Positions 11,408 to 21,946 of a DNA stretch of 64,000 nt are shown here, piece by piece (positions within the stretch are counted from its first letter, which is position 1; every line of letters begins with the position of its first letter). The position numbers were made by a program, and so were the translations under genes. The stretch covers positions 433,001 to 497,000 of the forward strand of contig JACCIC010000210.1 of the NCBI GenBank assembly GCA_018907035.1, read 5' to 3'. The DNA is from Sycobia sp. Sy_11. Its lineage: Eukaryota > Arthropoda > Insecta > Hymenoptera > Epichrysomallidae. A model generated the notes under the pieces. That model did no database searches. It saw nothing but the letters and a program-made list of their open reading frames with translations, and had not been told where the DNA came from.

Positions 11408-11663
11408 GAAAGGAGGAAACATTATCAACTAATTTATCATAATATTAATATATTAATAATAAGGTTAATTAAGTGGTAAGGTCATCAGAAACTTACCTTG
11501 TTGACTAGCCCTGCATTAATTTTATCACATTATAATGTTTTTTATTTAATAAGTTACTAACTTCAGTTATTCTTTATGCGATATAATACATAATACTGAT
11601 TTTAATACCGATTTTAAGGCGAAAATTTGTGAAAATTTGACACCAGCTATATAATAAGGACGT

Positions 11664-12566
11664 ATGTCTGAACAGCGTGTCACCAGAAGTCGGGCAGATA
11701 AGAATAAATTCTGCCTAGACTACATCGACAACGTCGACCCTTTTTTTCCGACTAAAGAGATCCCGAGGGATGGAGAAATAAAGCCTCCACCGCGAGCGTT
11801 ACAAGAAACGATTGATCTTTTGGAAGACTCTGTCCTAGAACCAATGGCGCAAACGGCAAAATCGGCTGATAATAAACAAAAGGAGGAATCTAGAAACCTC
11901 GATATACATATATCAGACAATAACCGAGCTCACGTACCAATGCCTACGCAATCAGTCTCACTGAAGCAAGTGTTTAAGGTGGTGCCTGTATTCGACGGGC
12001 GTAACATCATCCTGAGCGAGTTCTTCGAGGGCTGCGAAGAAGCATTAGAAATCATAGACGCGACCAATGAACCAAGTTTTATAAAGTTGTTACGGGCGCG
12101 CGTGACAATGGAGGCAAGGCAAGCGATTCGCGGACAGATATTCAACACAGTCGCAGCTTTAAAAGATTATCTGGAGACCATATACGCGCCTCCTCGAACC
12201 GTTCAGCAATTAATTGGCGAATTGGGAACGGAATTCCAACGAGATAAGGAAAATGTAATATCTTTTGCAAACTGCGTCAAAGATTTAGGCCGTCGACTCT
12301 TGGAGGCAGAAAGAGCCCATGTAGGCGCTGTAACGGAAGCGATGCGACGGGAAGCTGAAGCTACGTTGATCACTTGTTTTCGTAAAGGTTTAAAAAAAGA
12401 AATAGATAGGAGTATCGGTGCAACGGCCACCGATCTCAACGCTATTATAAATAAAGCCATACAAGCAGAAAGAGATCTCGACGAACGCAACTTGCTAACA
12501 GATCTCAGCCGTAAACTTACAGTTCGAGGTAAAGAAGATAAAACAGGGCATATTTCTGCCAATTAG
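11664..12566 (+). CDS. gag: gypsy Gag (capsid region)
   Basis: The 300-codon frame starts at an ATG. It has a basic, polar N-terminus and a low-complexity linker to about residue 95. A helical capsid-like domain follows (residues about 105-270), with 'FKVVPVFDGRNIILSEFFEG' resembling the F-x-G opening of gypsy capsids. It ends at a TAG just upstream of zinc-knuckle sequence that lies in another frame, so the nucleocapsid part was cut off by a frameshift near 12560. Confidence 0.75.
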   Translation: MSEQRVTRSRADKNKFCLDYIDNVDPFFPTKEIPRDGEIKPPPRALQETIDLLEDSVLEPMAQTAKSADNKQKEESRNLDIHISDNNRAHVPMPTQSVSLKQVFKVVPVFDGRNIILSEFFEGCEEALEIIDATNEPSFIKLLRARVTMEARQAIRGQIFNTVAALKDYLETIYAPPRTVQQLIGELGTEFQRDKENVISFANCVKDLGRRLLEAERAHVGAVTEAMRREAEATLITCFRKGLKKEIDRSIGATATDLNAIINKAIQAERDLDERNLLTDLSRKLTVRGKEDKTGHISAN

Positions 12567-12589
12567 ACCAACCTCTTACTAAGCAACGA

Positions 12590-12840
12590 AAAGTAACATG
12601 CGAGCATTGCGGGCGATTGGAGCATCAAGCTCGTAATTGTTTAACACACGGAGCAAATAAGTCGCTCACGACTATAGTCCAGCTGTGTGATGCAGCGGGA
12701 CACGTAACTATTGCCTGCTCCAACCGCGTCACGCGCCAAATATGCAATTATTATTCCTTACAGCCAAAAACTGTAGGCCTCCTGAGAGATGTTTTCGGTA
12801 TAACGAGCCCGGATATAGAGCGGTGTCGTGTCCACTAAAT
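12590..12840 (+). pseudogene. gag: gypsy Gag zinc knuckles, out of frame
   Basis: A CX2CX4HX4C knuckle, 'CEHCGRLEHQARNC', is at 12599-12640. A second, poorer one containing 'CDAAGHVTIAC' follows near 12685-12717, and a degenerate third around 12805-12830. Positions normally held by Cys and His are altered in the later two. This is the nucleocapsid end of the preceding gag. Confidence 0.7.
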
Positions 12841-13260
12841 GCCAGAACAGGAGCTCATCAGCAAAATAATGCCCTTATCGGGCGATTTGCAGGAAATGCA
12901 ATCGACCTAGACACATAAACTCGTCCTGCCCCTCCTCGCAGAGCTGCGCCTACTGAAAAAATAGAGGGCACCACATAAACTAATGCAGGAAACGGGAAAC
13001 TTGAACAGTGCCTCCATGCCCAGAGCGCAGCCAATGGCACCGCTCGACACCATGTGCTCTACCAATGTTGCAAGGATGGAAGACGAAGCATCCGAGTTGC
13101 AACCACTGTGAGGCCAAAAGTGCTACCCCGTGTTATCTTAACATTCGGAATTGAGATGATCGCATTTTTAATCGACTCAGGTTCACATGGGAACATTATT
13201 AAGCAAGGAAAACTGCCAGACGGTATAGCTATCGACACAATAAGTTCTTATTTTTAGACT

Positions 13261-13851
13261 GGAACTGGAGTATTAATTTTGATCGACACCGGATGCGAAG
13301 CGAGCATCATTAAGGCGAAAGTACTACCGTCGATAAACAACATTGACGCAACCCACGATACCTATCTAAATGGAATTAACGGGTTATTGATGCCTACGCT
13401 CGGTGTCGCCCCGCTTAATATACTAGGTATAGAATCAAACGTAACTGTATTGCCGAATAACAGTGCTATATCATATGATGCGATTTTAGGAACCGACTTT
13501 TTACGCAAAGCTAAAGCTGTTATTGATTTCGGAGAAATGATACTTATGATTAAAAATAAAAAAGCCAAATTAGATTGCCTCTGCGACGAAAATGTATTAA
13601 CATATTATAATAGAGAACCTGAATCAGGAGCACCATGTGATACGGAATTTGAAAATCTGAAATCTCTAATGCGGTTCAATAATACTAATTTTCAAGAGTT
13701 TGACTGGAGTAACGGAGACTACAATAATCTTTTTTTAGCGTCCGAACTATGCGAGGACCTATCCAAATACTCTGACCGCCTAAATAATTTAATAAATCTC
13801 ACACAAATTGATAAGAGGAAAAGGAATACCAACAAGCGGCGAAATTGTTGA
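13261..13851 (+). CDS. pol: gypsy aspartic protease and linker
   Basis: 'LIDTGCEASII' at about 13279-13311 is the retropepsin active-site loop with the catalytic Asp in DTG. The flap and C-terminal 'AILGTDFL' (about 13477-13500) match the ILG-D-F motif. About 110 residues of acidic linker follow before a TGA at 13849-13851. The next frame overlaps by 7 nt and encodes RT, so one indel separates the two. Confidence 0.75.
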   Translation, partial: GTGVLILIDTGCEASIIKAKVLPSINNIDATHDTYLNGINGLLMPTLGVAPLNILGIESNVTVLPNNSAISYDAILGTDFLRKAKAVIDFGEMILMIKNKKAKLDCLCDENVLTYYNREPESGAPCDTEFENLKSLMRFNNTNFQEFDWSNGDYNNLFLASELCEDLSKYSDRLNNLINLTQIDKRKRNTNKRRNC

Positions 13852-14789
13852 GAAATAACTCGGATCGGTTTTATCTCGAGGGTGACGAGCTTACTACAGT
13901 TAACGTAGTGGCTCATAAGATCCCTACAACCGACGATGCTTCAGTGAGTACGCGTCAATACAGATTGCCGCTTGCTCTGAAAGATAAAGTGAACCGACAA
14001 GGGAATGAATTACTGCAGAAAGGCGTAATCAGGCATTCTAGAAGTAGTTATTCGTCAGCGCTTTGGGTCGTACCGAAAAAACAGTCGGCTGATAATCAAC
14101 CACGCTGGCGTGTTTTAGTAGATTTCCGTCCTCTTAACGAGAAAACGGTAGCAATGGCTTACCCGCATCCCAATATTGTCGAAATACTCGATACTGCTGG
14201 TACTGCTAAATACTACACCATAATGGATTGTGTCTCTGGATTCCATCAAATACCGATGAGTCCCGAGGACATGCATAAAGCTCCTTTTTCTACTCCCGAC
14301 GGGCATTTTGAGTTCGTGCGAATGCCCTTTGGTTTGAAAAATGCAGGCGTGGAATATCAGTACGCGATGAACTTTACGCGCAAGGGCCTTATTGGCAAGG
14401 GCATGTTCGTCTATATGGACGACATAGTAATCTATGCCAAGTCTTTAAAAGAACACGAAATGTTGTTCAATGAAGTCATGGAAAGATTACGTAAAGCAAA
14501 CTGGAAGCTCGAACCGGGAAAGTGCAAAATTCTACAGCAAAAAGTAGCATATTTAGGACATGTTCTTAGAGAGAATGGGCTGGCGCCCGATCCAAAGAAT
14601 CTAGAAGCGGTAGAGCGATTCCTGCGTCCTAAACACATAAAAAACGTTGGACAATTTTTAGGCTTAGCTGGTTACTATCGGAAGTTTATTAAGGATTTCG
14701 CAAAAATTTCTAAACCGCTCACGAAACTCTTGAAAGCATCGAACCATTTGCCTGGGGAGAGAATGCAGAAAATGCGTTCCGACACCTAA
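13845..14789 (+). CDS. pol: gypsy reverse transcriptase
   Basis: Fingers and palm motifs are complete: 'VLVDFRPLNEKT', 'YTIMDCVSGFHQIPMSPED', 'MPFGLKNAG', and the catalytic 'YMDD' at 14412-14423, followed by 'YLGHVL' and 'GLAGYYRKFI' of the thumb and connection. The frame ends early in the tether because of a 1-nt indel near 14750; RNase H continues in another frame. It starts without ATG because it is part of a longer pol. Confidence 0.85.
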   Translation: MLRNNSDRFYLEGDELTTVNVVAHKIPTTDDASVSTRQYRLPLALKDKVNRQGNELLQKGVIRHSRSSYSSALWVVPKKQSADNQPRWRVLVDFRPLNEKTVAMAYPHPNIVEILDTAGTAKYYTIMDCVSGFHQIPMSPEDMHKAPFSTPDGHFEFVRMPFGLKNAGVEYQYAMNFTRKGLIGKGMFVYMDDIVIYAKSLKEHEMLFNEVMERLRKANWKLEPGKCKILQQKVAYLGHVLRENGLAPDPKNLEAVERFLRPKHIKNVGQFLGLAGYYRKFIKDFAKISKPLTKLLKASNHLPGERMQKMRSDT

Positions 14790-15298
14790 AGAAAGCTCTA
14801 TGCACAGCGCCCGTGCTGCGATTTCCCGATATGGATCAACCATTTATAATAATGACGGACTCGTCGGGTTATGCTATTGGTGGAATCCTATCACAAGAGA
14901 AACTCGGTAGAGATCAACCGATCGCCTATACGTCACGCGTTTTACACGGACCCGAGTTAGGCTACGAGGCGTATGAGAAGGAAGCACTAGCTATGCTTCA
15001 TTCGGTGCAGACTTTTAGGCCGTACGTATTTGGACGTACGTTCACCTTCGTGACTGAACACCAACCGCTCGTGTGGTTCAAAACAGCAGATTTGAATACA
15101 CGAGTAATAAAGTGGAGCTTTAAGCTATCAGAGTACGACTATAAAATTGTTTACAATCCACGGAAGACAAATGTGCATGCCGATGCATTTTCTCGTAACC
15201 CTGTCGAAAATGTAAACGCAGTCACTCGTGTGCAAAAGAAAAGGCTTCTTAATCTGGATAGACCAGTTACAAATTCTGAAATTCCAAGTTCCCCTTAA
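14790..15298 (+). CDS. pol: gypsy RNase H domain
   Basis: 'MTDSSGYAIGGILSQ' holds the first catalytic Asp, 'YEAYEKEALAMLHSV' the Glu region, 'FVTEHQPLVWF' the strand where the family has TDH (here TEH), and 'NVHADAFSR' the final Asp. The frame stops at TAA 15296-15298; the spacer and integrase lie in later frames. Asp to Glu in the TDH motif is an oddity. Confidence 0.8.
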
Positions 15299-15438
15299 CT
15301 GAACGTCATAGGTCCCCTAAAGAATCTCGAGAGGAGAACGGCTATATTAAGAAGCCACATATTTCTAATGTTTGGAAGGAAGTCCAAGATTTTTCAAAGT
15401 TTAATAAGGAGAAAGTAAGCCATGCTAATTTTTGTAAG

Positions 15439-16695
15439 TTGGGAGCAGATACCGCTGATTTGAAAGAGAAAATGTTAAGAAAAAACAGAAGGAAGCGAAG
15501 AGGATCGAAAGTCCAGAATAAAAACATAAATAATAATGCTAAGATGAAGAAAAGTACAGAAGAAGCAATCGAAGTCCGTCCGCAACGACGTAAAACTACG
15601 AACCAAACCCAGAAATACAGTCTGCAAACGCAAGGGACTAATAGAGCAACTGTTGCGGTTGACACTTCAATTTTTCAACAGGGGGAAAGAGAAACTCCGG
15701 ATCCGCATCAGATAGGAACTAATAACGTTCGAACACTTCGCAAACGCCAAGGACGATCAATTAAAGAAGCCCGAGATGATGGAAATCCGAGCAATATTAT
15801 CGAGAACAAATCGCGCAAATTAACGAAAAAGCAGAAGAATAAAAAACTTACTAAGTTGTATAAATCGAAAATTAATAAGCCAACATTCGTCCGAAAGAGC
15901 AAAGTAACAGATATTTTACAGAAAGGTAGTGAGTCTACAAGCGAATCAGACAATGAGTCATCATACTCCCCGCAGCGTAAATCGAAAGTGATAGGTAGAA
16001 AACCTAAGGGCAAACCTACTTTACCATCCAAAAGTAATACGGATCAAAGCAGTAGCGACATAGATACCTCTAGTAGCGAAAGTTCGGTAATGGAGCAAAG
16101 TAATTGTTCAGATTGTGGCAACGAAAGTAAAAGCGACAATGCTAAAGATAGCAAAGCTGACGTTGAAGCAAAGAGTTTAAGAGAAAGCAAAAATAAAATT
16201 TTGGAAACCAAGGAAGCGATTCAATTTCACAAAGATCATATCCTATATTTTATCAATAGCAAAGGCGAACCTTGCGACCTAGCAGCACGGAAACTTGCTG
16301 AGGCGAATCAAATTCCGGAACTTCAATACGTAGGCGAAGCTAAGATACGCCCATACAGACGAAGCAATCGTAAGTTCCTAATTGCTATGAGTATTAAGGG
16401 TGACCAACCCGAATCATTGTCAAAAATAAAAGAGAACATGCAGAATGCATGTAAACAATTAAAAACATTTAGCTTAGATAAAAATATTGACCAATTCAGT
16501 ATTGCTCACTCGCCAGACATTCAAGGATTAGAATGGTGCGGAGTCATGAGTATTTTTCAAAATGAATTTAAGGACACCAATATAAGAATAATAATTTGTA
16601 AAGGCACGTTAAAATTGGTCCCGCCTGATCGTCGAGATGAAATTTTCTATGAATACCATAACTCACCGATTAGCGGCCACCGAGGTGATGTATAG
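15439..16695 (+). CDS. pol: gypsy pol spacer and integrase zinc-binding N-terminus
   Basis: About the first 250 residues are extremely basic and then Ser/Asp rich, with repeated KK, RK and SSES stretches. A folded region follows, with 'IPELQYVGEAKIRPY' and 'FKDTNIRIIICKG'. The end, 'FYEYHNSPISGHRGD', is the HX3-6H start of an H2C2 integrase zinc finger, cut by a stop at 16693-16695. The charged spacer between RNase H and integrase is long for a gypsy pol; some insect gypsy lineages have comparable regions. Confidence 0.7.
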   Translation: MGADTADLKEKMLRKNRRKRRGSKVQNKNINNNAKMKKSTEEAIEVRPQRRKTTNQTQKYSLQTQGTNRATVAVDTSIFQQGERETPDPHQIGTNNVRTLRKRQGRSIKEARDDGNPSNIIENKSRKLTKKQKNKKLTKLYKSKINKPTFVRKSKVTDILQKGSESTSESDNESSYSPQRKSKVIGRKPKGKPTLPSKSNTDQSSSDIDTSSSESSVMEQSNCSDCGNESKSDNAKDSKADVEAKSLRESKNKILETKEAIQFHKDHILYFINSKGEPCDLAARKLAEANQIPELQYVGEAKIRPYRRSNRKFLIAMSIKGDQPESLSKIKENMQNACKQLKTFSLDKNIDQFSIAHSPDIQGLEWCGVMSIFQNEFKDTNIRIIICKGTLKLVPPDRRDEIFYEYHNSPISGHRGDV

Positions 16696-16699
16696 ATTG

Positions 16700-17580
16700 T
16701 CAACTAAATTCAGCAATGTATAGATTGTCAACTAAAGAGTCTCGTACGGGTAAAGACAAGACAACCCATCGTTTTTACGGACACACCGGGTACTACATTC
16801 GAGAAAATAGCGCTCGATATAGTGGGCCCATTATCAAGAACGACACTCGGAAATGAGTATATCCTAACAATGCAAGATCAGTTATCAAAATATGGCATAG
16901 CCATCCCGCTGCCGAACGCTTTGGCTTCAACAATTTCCGATGCATTCATAAAGAAATGCATCTGTATCTTTGGTGCTCCGAAAGTGATACTTACCAAACA
17001 AGGCAGAAATTTTTTGAGTAGTTTAATGCAGAGAGTAGCAAAGAGATTTAGAATAAAGAAAGATAGAACAACTGCATTCCACCGTCTTTAGAACGGTCTC
17101 ATCACGCGTTAGGAGAGTTTCTCAAACAATATACGAAAAAAGATTCCGAATGGGATGAATGGGTGGAAATAGCGATGCTCAACTACAAAACGTGTGTACA
17201 GGAAAGTACCAAGCATACGCCGTTTGAAGTAATTTTTGGTAAACTAGCTAGACTTCCCTCAAACGACCCACTTCGCGAATCCGATTTGATTCCAACCTAT
17301 CAAGGTTATGTCAAAGAATTAGTCGTTCGACTAACAGGGATAAAAAAATTAGTTTACGATAACATTATCAAATCGAAGGAAAAATCGAAAGAACGGTATG
17401 ACCTTCACGTTAAAGAGGTAAAATTTAGAGTAGGCGACTATGTGTTTTTACTAAGCGGTCCGAAACCTGCGAAATTATCAAATCAATATTCCGGTCCGTT
17501 CCGTATATTACAGATCATCGGGGAAACAATATAAAAATACAATATAAAAAGGGCGGAAAAATTGTTCACGCGAATAGATA
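16700..17580 (+). pseudogene. pol: gypsy integrase core and C-terminus, broken
   Basis: 'DIVGPLSRTTLGNEYIL' (first Asp) lies near 16816-16866. 'VILTKQGRNF' at 16984-17013 is where the second catalytic Asp belongs, and it is Lys (16996-16998). The third block resumes at 17091 with 'ERSHHALGEFL' after a short deletion and frameshift. The C-terminal beta module 'FRVGDYVFLLSGPKP' is near 17425-17470. Another frameshift lies at about 17530, and sequence resembling the end of pol continues to about 17580. Two of the three catalytic regions are damaged. Confidence 0.8.
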
Positions 17581-17584
17581 GCGA

Positions 17585-18150
17585 ATATCGTATATTAATA
17601 ACGACGCAAGAAACGTTGATACTAAGAGTAATAATAATCCGTAAACATAAACATAACTCGCAGTCTCAATTAAAGAATATATGGATGTACCAAGTACGTA
17701 TCTACGTGCGCATATATGCATACATTTAAATAAAAAAAAAAAAAACACACAAAAAAAATTTTTTTGGTACGAACCTAGAGCGTCAAAAATTAGTACTGCG
17801 ATAATGAATATAAGGCATATTAAGATAGTTTAAGATTTTTGTCCTAAGTTGCATGCTAGCGTGAAATTAATTAAATATATCTATTTTGGAGATACACCGT
17901 AACCACATTCGCAATCGATATTCGTAACCTTAACATTGTAAGTAGAATTAACAGCGCCTATAACTAGAAAAAAGAACCAGAATTCGGTTAGCCAGTAGGT
18001 GCAAATTACTCATGCTTGTCACCGTCGAACGAGTAACAAACTAAACTACCAAGAAGAGTGTCCAACACTATACCAATGGTTACAACGGGATGGATCTTTT
18101 GAAGCCCCAACCAACCATTTAAGGTTGCGGGTGTTGCGTCTAGCAACGAT
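17585..18150. other. Unassigned 3' flank of the gypsy element
   Basis: No env, polypurine tract or LTR boundary could be identified. An A-rich run lies at 17728-17760. Confidence 0.4.
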
Positions 18151-18159
18151 GTCGGATAT

Positions 18160-18179
18160 GTATATATATATATATATAC

Positions 18180-18232
<53 letters not shown>

Positions 18233-18446
18233 CATGTATACGCATTTGCGTGTCTACGTATATATGGATATGCGTGTAAATATTTACACAAGTGGTCATT
18301 CCCTTGTAGTTTTTCGCGCCCGGGAATGTACGCGAATTTTGAGCGAGGAGGAGAGTAAAATAAAAATAGAGAGAAACAAAAAAGAAAAGCGCGAGCGTTT
18401 GGCAACGTCGCGATTACACTGTCTATAAATATATATATATATATAT
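18160..18446. repeat. (TA)n microsatellites
   Basis: TA tracts at about 18161-18227 and 18428-18446; the second directly abuts the 66-bp duplicated segment 18446-18511. All reading frames over this stretch are Tyr-Ile repeats and not genes. Confidence 0.95.
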
Positions 18447-18786
18447 TTTTATGACCTTCCTCCCCCTTTTGTATACACTGACAAATTTCTAGACGAAAAA
18501 TCACCGAAAACCCTTTATAATATTAAAACAATTTGATTTCTGTATGACAATTCAATAGCAAGAGAAAAATCTAAAAATTATAGATGTTAAACCCTTTTCA
18601 AAAATTATTTGGTTATTTTGATGCTTTTATTTGAACATTCTGTATAATGTATGTTTCAAAATTATTATACAATTTTCTTCTTGCATAGAAAAAAATAGAT
18701 ATTCAAAAAAATATCAAATTATTCTTATAATTTGTTTTCACAAATTATTTTTAGTAAGATTTTGCATACAACCATCTTATAAAAGA

Positions 18787-18788
<2 letters not shown>

Positions 18789-18860
<72 letters not shown>
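18789..18860. repeat. (GA)n microsatellite
   Basis: About 70 bp of uninterrupted GA. The surrounding 18512-19140 is AT-rich with nothing recognised. Confidence 0.95.
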
Positions 18861-18862
<2 letters not shown>

Positions 18863-19149
18863 ATTTTCACGTGAGAAAAATTCAAAAATATACAAAAATC
18901 AAAAGATATCCATAAGCTGTGAGAGTAGTGTCAGATTAACCTAAAGAACAAAAAAGGTAATACCGCCTAACGTCACGCCTTCTTACGATACAAATCCCAC
19001 AGTTGAATATGAATATTCACGTGAGCTCGCCTGATATTAATACTTTAAACAGACTACTTTGAGATGATGTTCGTGAGTTAAGACGACACCTAGTGGCCGT
19101 TGGTGAAACTGACTACTAAAACTGTTAAGTTAGTTTATTGTTAAAAGTA

Positions 19150-19315
19150 AAATGATTTTCAAGAAAAAACATAGGCTATATCCTTCCCAAGATAATATAG
19201 AATCTATATGTCAAATTTCAGAACAATCGGTTCAGTTGTTTTTTCGGTTATCGTGTACAAACAAAAACACGCTTTGTCTTTAGAAGTTAGTATGATGATA
19301 TGATATGAAGTATGA
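19150..19315 (+). mobile_element. LINE 3' tail, RTE-like
   Basis: The phrase 'caaatttcagaacaatcggt' followed by 'tcagttg', 'acaaacaaaaacacgctttg' and a terminal short tandem ending in repeated 'atgatatg' is typical of the 3' UTR and tail of RTE-type LINEs (or SINEs that borrow it). No coding part remains. Confidence 0.55.
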
Positions 19316-19795
19316 AATTAACCATTAGTGGTGAGTTAATAAATTTTATTTGCTTCTAGAGCAACAACTCGTTCTCACCCGCCGATGCTGCGCCATTTGC
19401 ACTGTTTTCGCGATAATGATAATCGTGTTAGTTAATGATTGATATGGACGTGTGTGTGTGTGTGTATGTGAGCATTTATTATCTGCTCTGTGATACCGTG
19501 TAGTAATTTTGGAACGTATTTGTATTTTAACTAAATTTTGCGGAATTTTTATTATTCTCAGGTGGACTTTGATAGGGGATTTCGATAGGGAATTTCTTGA
19601 CTAGTGTGATAGGGATGATCCTAAATAAGCGGGACATAGTATGGCGATGGGGTATGGCTTATTTCATGATATAAACCGTTGGCCTCGACATGACTATCAT
19701 CACCGTTTGCTATCCCTGAGCTAGAGCGCTTGTGACCTCTTTTTTGGTCTGCGCTACATTATGGGCGACTGACGAGTTCGCTATTTATTGCACGC

Positions 19796-20476
19796 TCACG
19801 CGTCGTCGTCACGCTTTTTCCTGACTGCGTGTCGCTGCAGCTCTGCCCCTTCCAAGACGTAGCTGCAGGGGCTGCTCACTCGGAACAGGACGTACAAGTA
19901 GGACGTACATCTATAGCAGAATTTATGGCTCTGGGGGTGTGAGCAGGTGGAGAGATGCCCCTGCGCACTGCAATTCCAGCAGCCAGGTGTAGGTGAAGTG
20001 CACCTTTCGGTTGATGCCGATTTATTCGATGCCGTCTGCTGAGGAATATTTCCCTTCCTGGTTGGTATGCTGCCCAATTCTGGCAATGGCTTTGTGGGCA
20101 AGGATGGGTGCGGCCGTCTGGAGGGTACCAAATTTTGGAGTGACGAGACAGTCAACTCCATGAGGGCCGGTATTGCAGTTCCTTCTGGAACTGTGTTAGT
20201 GGCGGAATCACATTGCAACGCCATCGTCCTAGGGAGTGGATCGTGAACACCTGCGACAAGGATTGCGCCCATCCGGACATTGAACGGACTGTATCCGTTT
20301 TTGCCTTCTGTCCGGTATTGTTCTAGTGGTTTTGGGTGGACTCGTGTGGACATGATAGGGGGAGTACGAAGGTTATTTATGGCACAGGCTTCTTCTTCAT
20401 CGGGAACTTTTTCATAAGTTCTGTACTTTGTTGATACGATGATCTTCCCTTGAATTTGTGCATTCTGAGCACCCAA
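19796..20476 (-). CDS. gag: Retrotransposon Gag C-terminal part with zinc knuckles
   Basis: The 226-codon frame holds 'CWNCSAQGHLSTC' (19939-19981 region), a CX2CX4HX4C knuckle, followed by 'HKFCYRC', the start of a second knuckle. A Pro/Thr/Ser-rich linker precedes them. In this style of gag a protease should follow, but the sequence downstream (below 19796) shows none. The frame appears not to start at a real N-terminus; the capsid part lies upstream in other frames. Confidence 0.65.
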   Translation of the reverse strand: MGAQNAQIQGKIIVSTKYRTYEKVPDEEEACAINNLRTPPIMSTRVHPKPLEQYRTEGKNGYSPFNVRMGAILVAGVHDPLPRTMALQCDSATNTVPEGTAIPALMELTVSSLQNLVPSRRPHPSLPTKPLPELGSIPTRKGNIPQQTASNKSASTERCTSPTPGCWNCSAQGHLSTCSHPQSHKFCYRCTSYLYVLFRVSSPCSYVLEGAELQRHAVRKKRDDDA

Positions 20477-20661
20477 TGTCTTTTGGCGGATTTTCCACCT
20501 GCCGGTCTACTGTGTTGCGACCGAACGTATAAAGGCATAACAATCACCGCGATAAAGCCGGACTTCTACGTCTTCAGGTGTACTCACGTACACTATAGTC
20601 GCAACCTTCGCCTGGGAGGATGTTTCTTGATGTTACTCTTCCAATGGAATTTTGAGCCTGG

Positions 20662-21268
20662 CCTATAGGGGAGGGGACTCCCCGAATATCAAGAACTATT
20701 ATCTTGCTGCGGGACGCGGAGTCGTCGACGTCTCGGGGATCGTCTTCTGTCATGAATCGCTGTCCGAAGCGTAGTTAACCACGATCGGGTCCCCTACTAC
20801 GTTCGCTCATGCACTTCCTTGAACAGATTATATATCCAATTCGTCTCCTTTGCGATTTTCTTCGAAGGGCAGTGTAGTTCCATGTTAGGAGGAATATTAA
20901 CGTTTGCGGTAGGTGCTGGGTGGGAGGGCGATTCCTCTTCATCTGTGGTAGTTTTACTTCGTTTCGCACGTTCGTGCTCTTCTTGAGCTTTTCTCCTCTT
21001 TTCAGCTGTGGTTGCTTGACGTCGTTCCGGACCTTCGCCACCGTTTGCTTTGATGGTGATGATAGTTCTACGTCGTTCCGAACGTTGACTTTTCCTCATC
21101 CACGATGATGTTATGTGTCACGGCCGGGCTGAACGCAATCAGGTCCGTCGTCTTTTTCTCTCCAGCCTCTGAATCTTTTAGGGCTTCTATTATCTCGCGC
21201 ATCTCTAGGGACGTGTTTAGTTTGGGGGTACTCGGATGCGTTTGCACTGCAGATGTAGTCGCGTTCAT
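20662..21268 (-). pseudogene. gag: Retrotransposon Gag N-terminal part, frameshifted
   Basis: An ATG at 21268 opens a 66-codon frame ('MNATTSAVQTHPSTPK'), and a second frame at 20797-21099 continues it with a very basic, Lys/Arg/Glu-rich, helix-forming stretch. The join is a 1-nt frameshift near 21100. Together with the frame at 19796-20476 it makes a broken gag. Confidence 0.5.
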
Positions 21269-21309
21269 TGGGGCTGATCCGCTCGTTTCTTGGTTGTCAA
21301 AGCTTAGAC

Positions 21310-21905
21310 TTATGGGGGATAGACTCTTCGGTCCCTACCGACCTGCGTAGTCATCTGCCTCTGCCTACGCCTCCGTGCATGTTTAACTTGGTTCCTTGTG
21401 ACACCTGTGGAAGAAGCAGGAGTAATATTAGGACGGTGAGTTAGCTCCTGAGTATGCTGCTTGAAGGTTCTACTGGCCACTATGATGTCGTCCATGTAGA
21501 CGAACACGGTCGGCTGCCACTATGGCCCAAATATGAGGTCCATACTTCTTTGAAAAATAGCTGGGGCGTTGATCAGCCCAAATGCTAGGCGATATATATA
21601 TATATATATATATATCTTGTGGTAGATTTGACTAAGGTCTATCTTAGACAAGTACCTTGCGTTGCTTAGTTTGTGCAACAGGGCATACATGTGGGGCAGC
21701 AAGTACGCGTACTTGCACGTAATTTGATTCGATGCAGTATCTAATCTTGCTATCTTTCTTTGGATCAATCATTGGGCAACTGCTCCATGGGTTTTCCGAT
21801 GGTTCTATTATAAGCTCTGACAGCTGCCTCTCGATTTCGGCCTATGGTTGTTTAAGCAGCCGGTCTGGTATATGGCGTAATCGCTGCTTAATTGGGCGAT
21901 GCCGC

Positions 21906-21946
<41 letters not shown>

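Larger units (their letters stand above)
11664..17580 (+). mobile_element. Ty3/gypsy retrotransposon, near complete but mutated
   Basis: Gag, zinc knuckles, aspartic protease, reverse transcriptase, RNase H, a long spacer, and integrase follow each other in canonical gypsy order on one strand. At least five frameshifts or stops separate them. No env frame follows. Clear LTR pairs were not found; a 66-bp near-identical segment at 8421-8486 and 18446-18511 flanks the element and might derive from them. The copy is defective. Confidence 0.85.

Noticed and set aside
15342..15665. 107-codon hydrophobic minus-strand frame, considered as an env-like or membrane protein
   Set aside because: It is antisense to the very basic pol spacer; Lys/Arg codons read backwards give Phe/Leu-rich sequence.
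18006..18504. Long frames on both strands rich in Ile-Tyr
   Set aside because: They read through (TA)n microsatellites; the Tyr-Ile runs are artefacts of the dinucleotide.
18631..18915. 94-codon frame with a long Arg-Glu run
   Set aside because: Created by the (GA)n microsatellite at 18789-18860; the flanks show no coding character.
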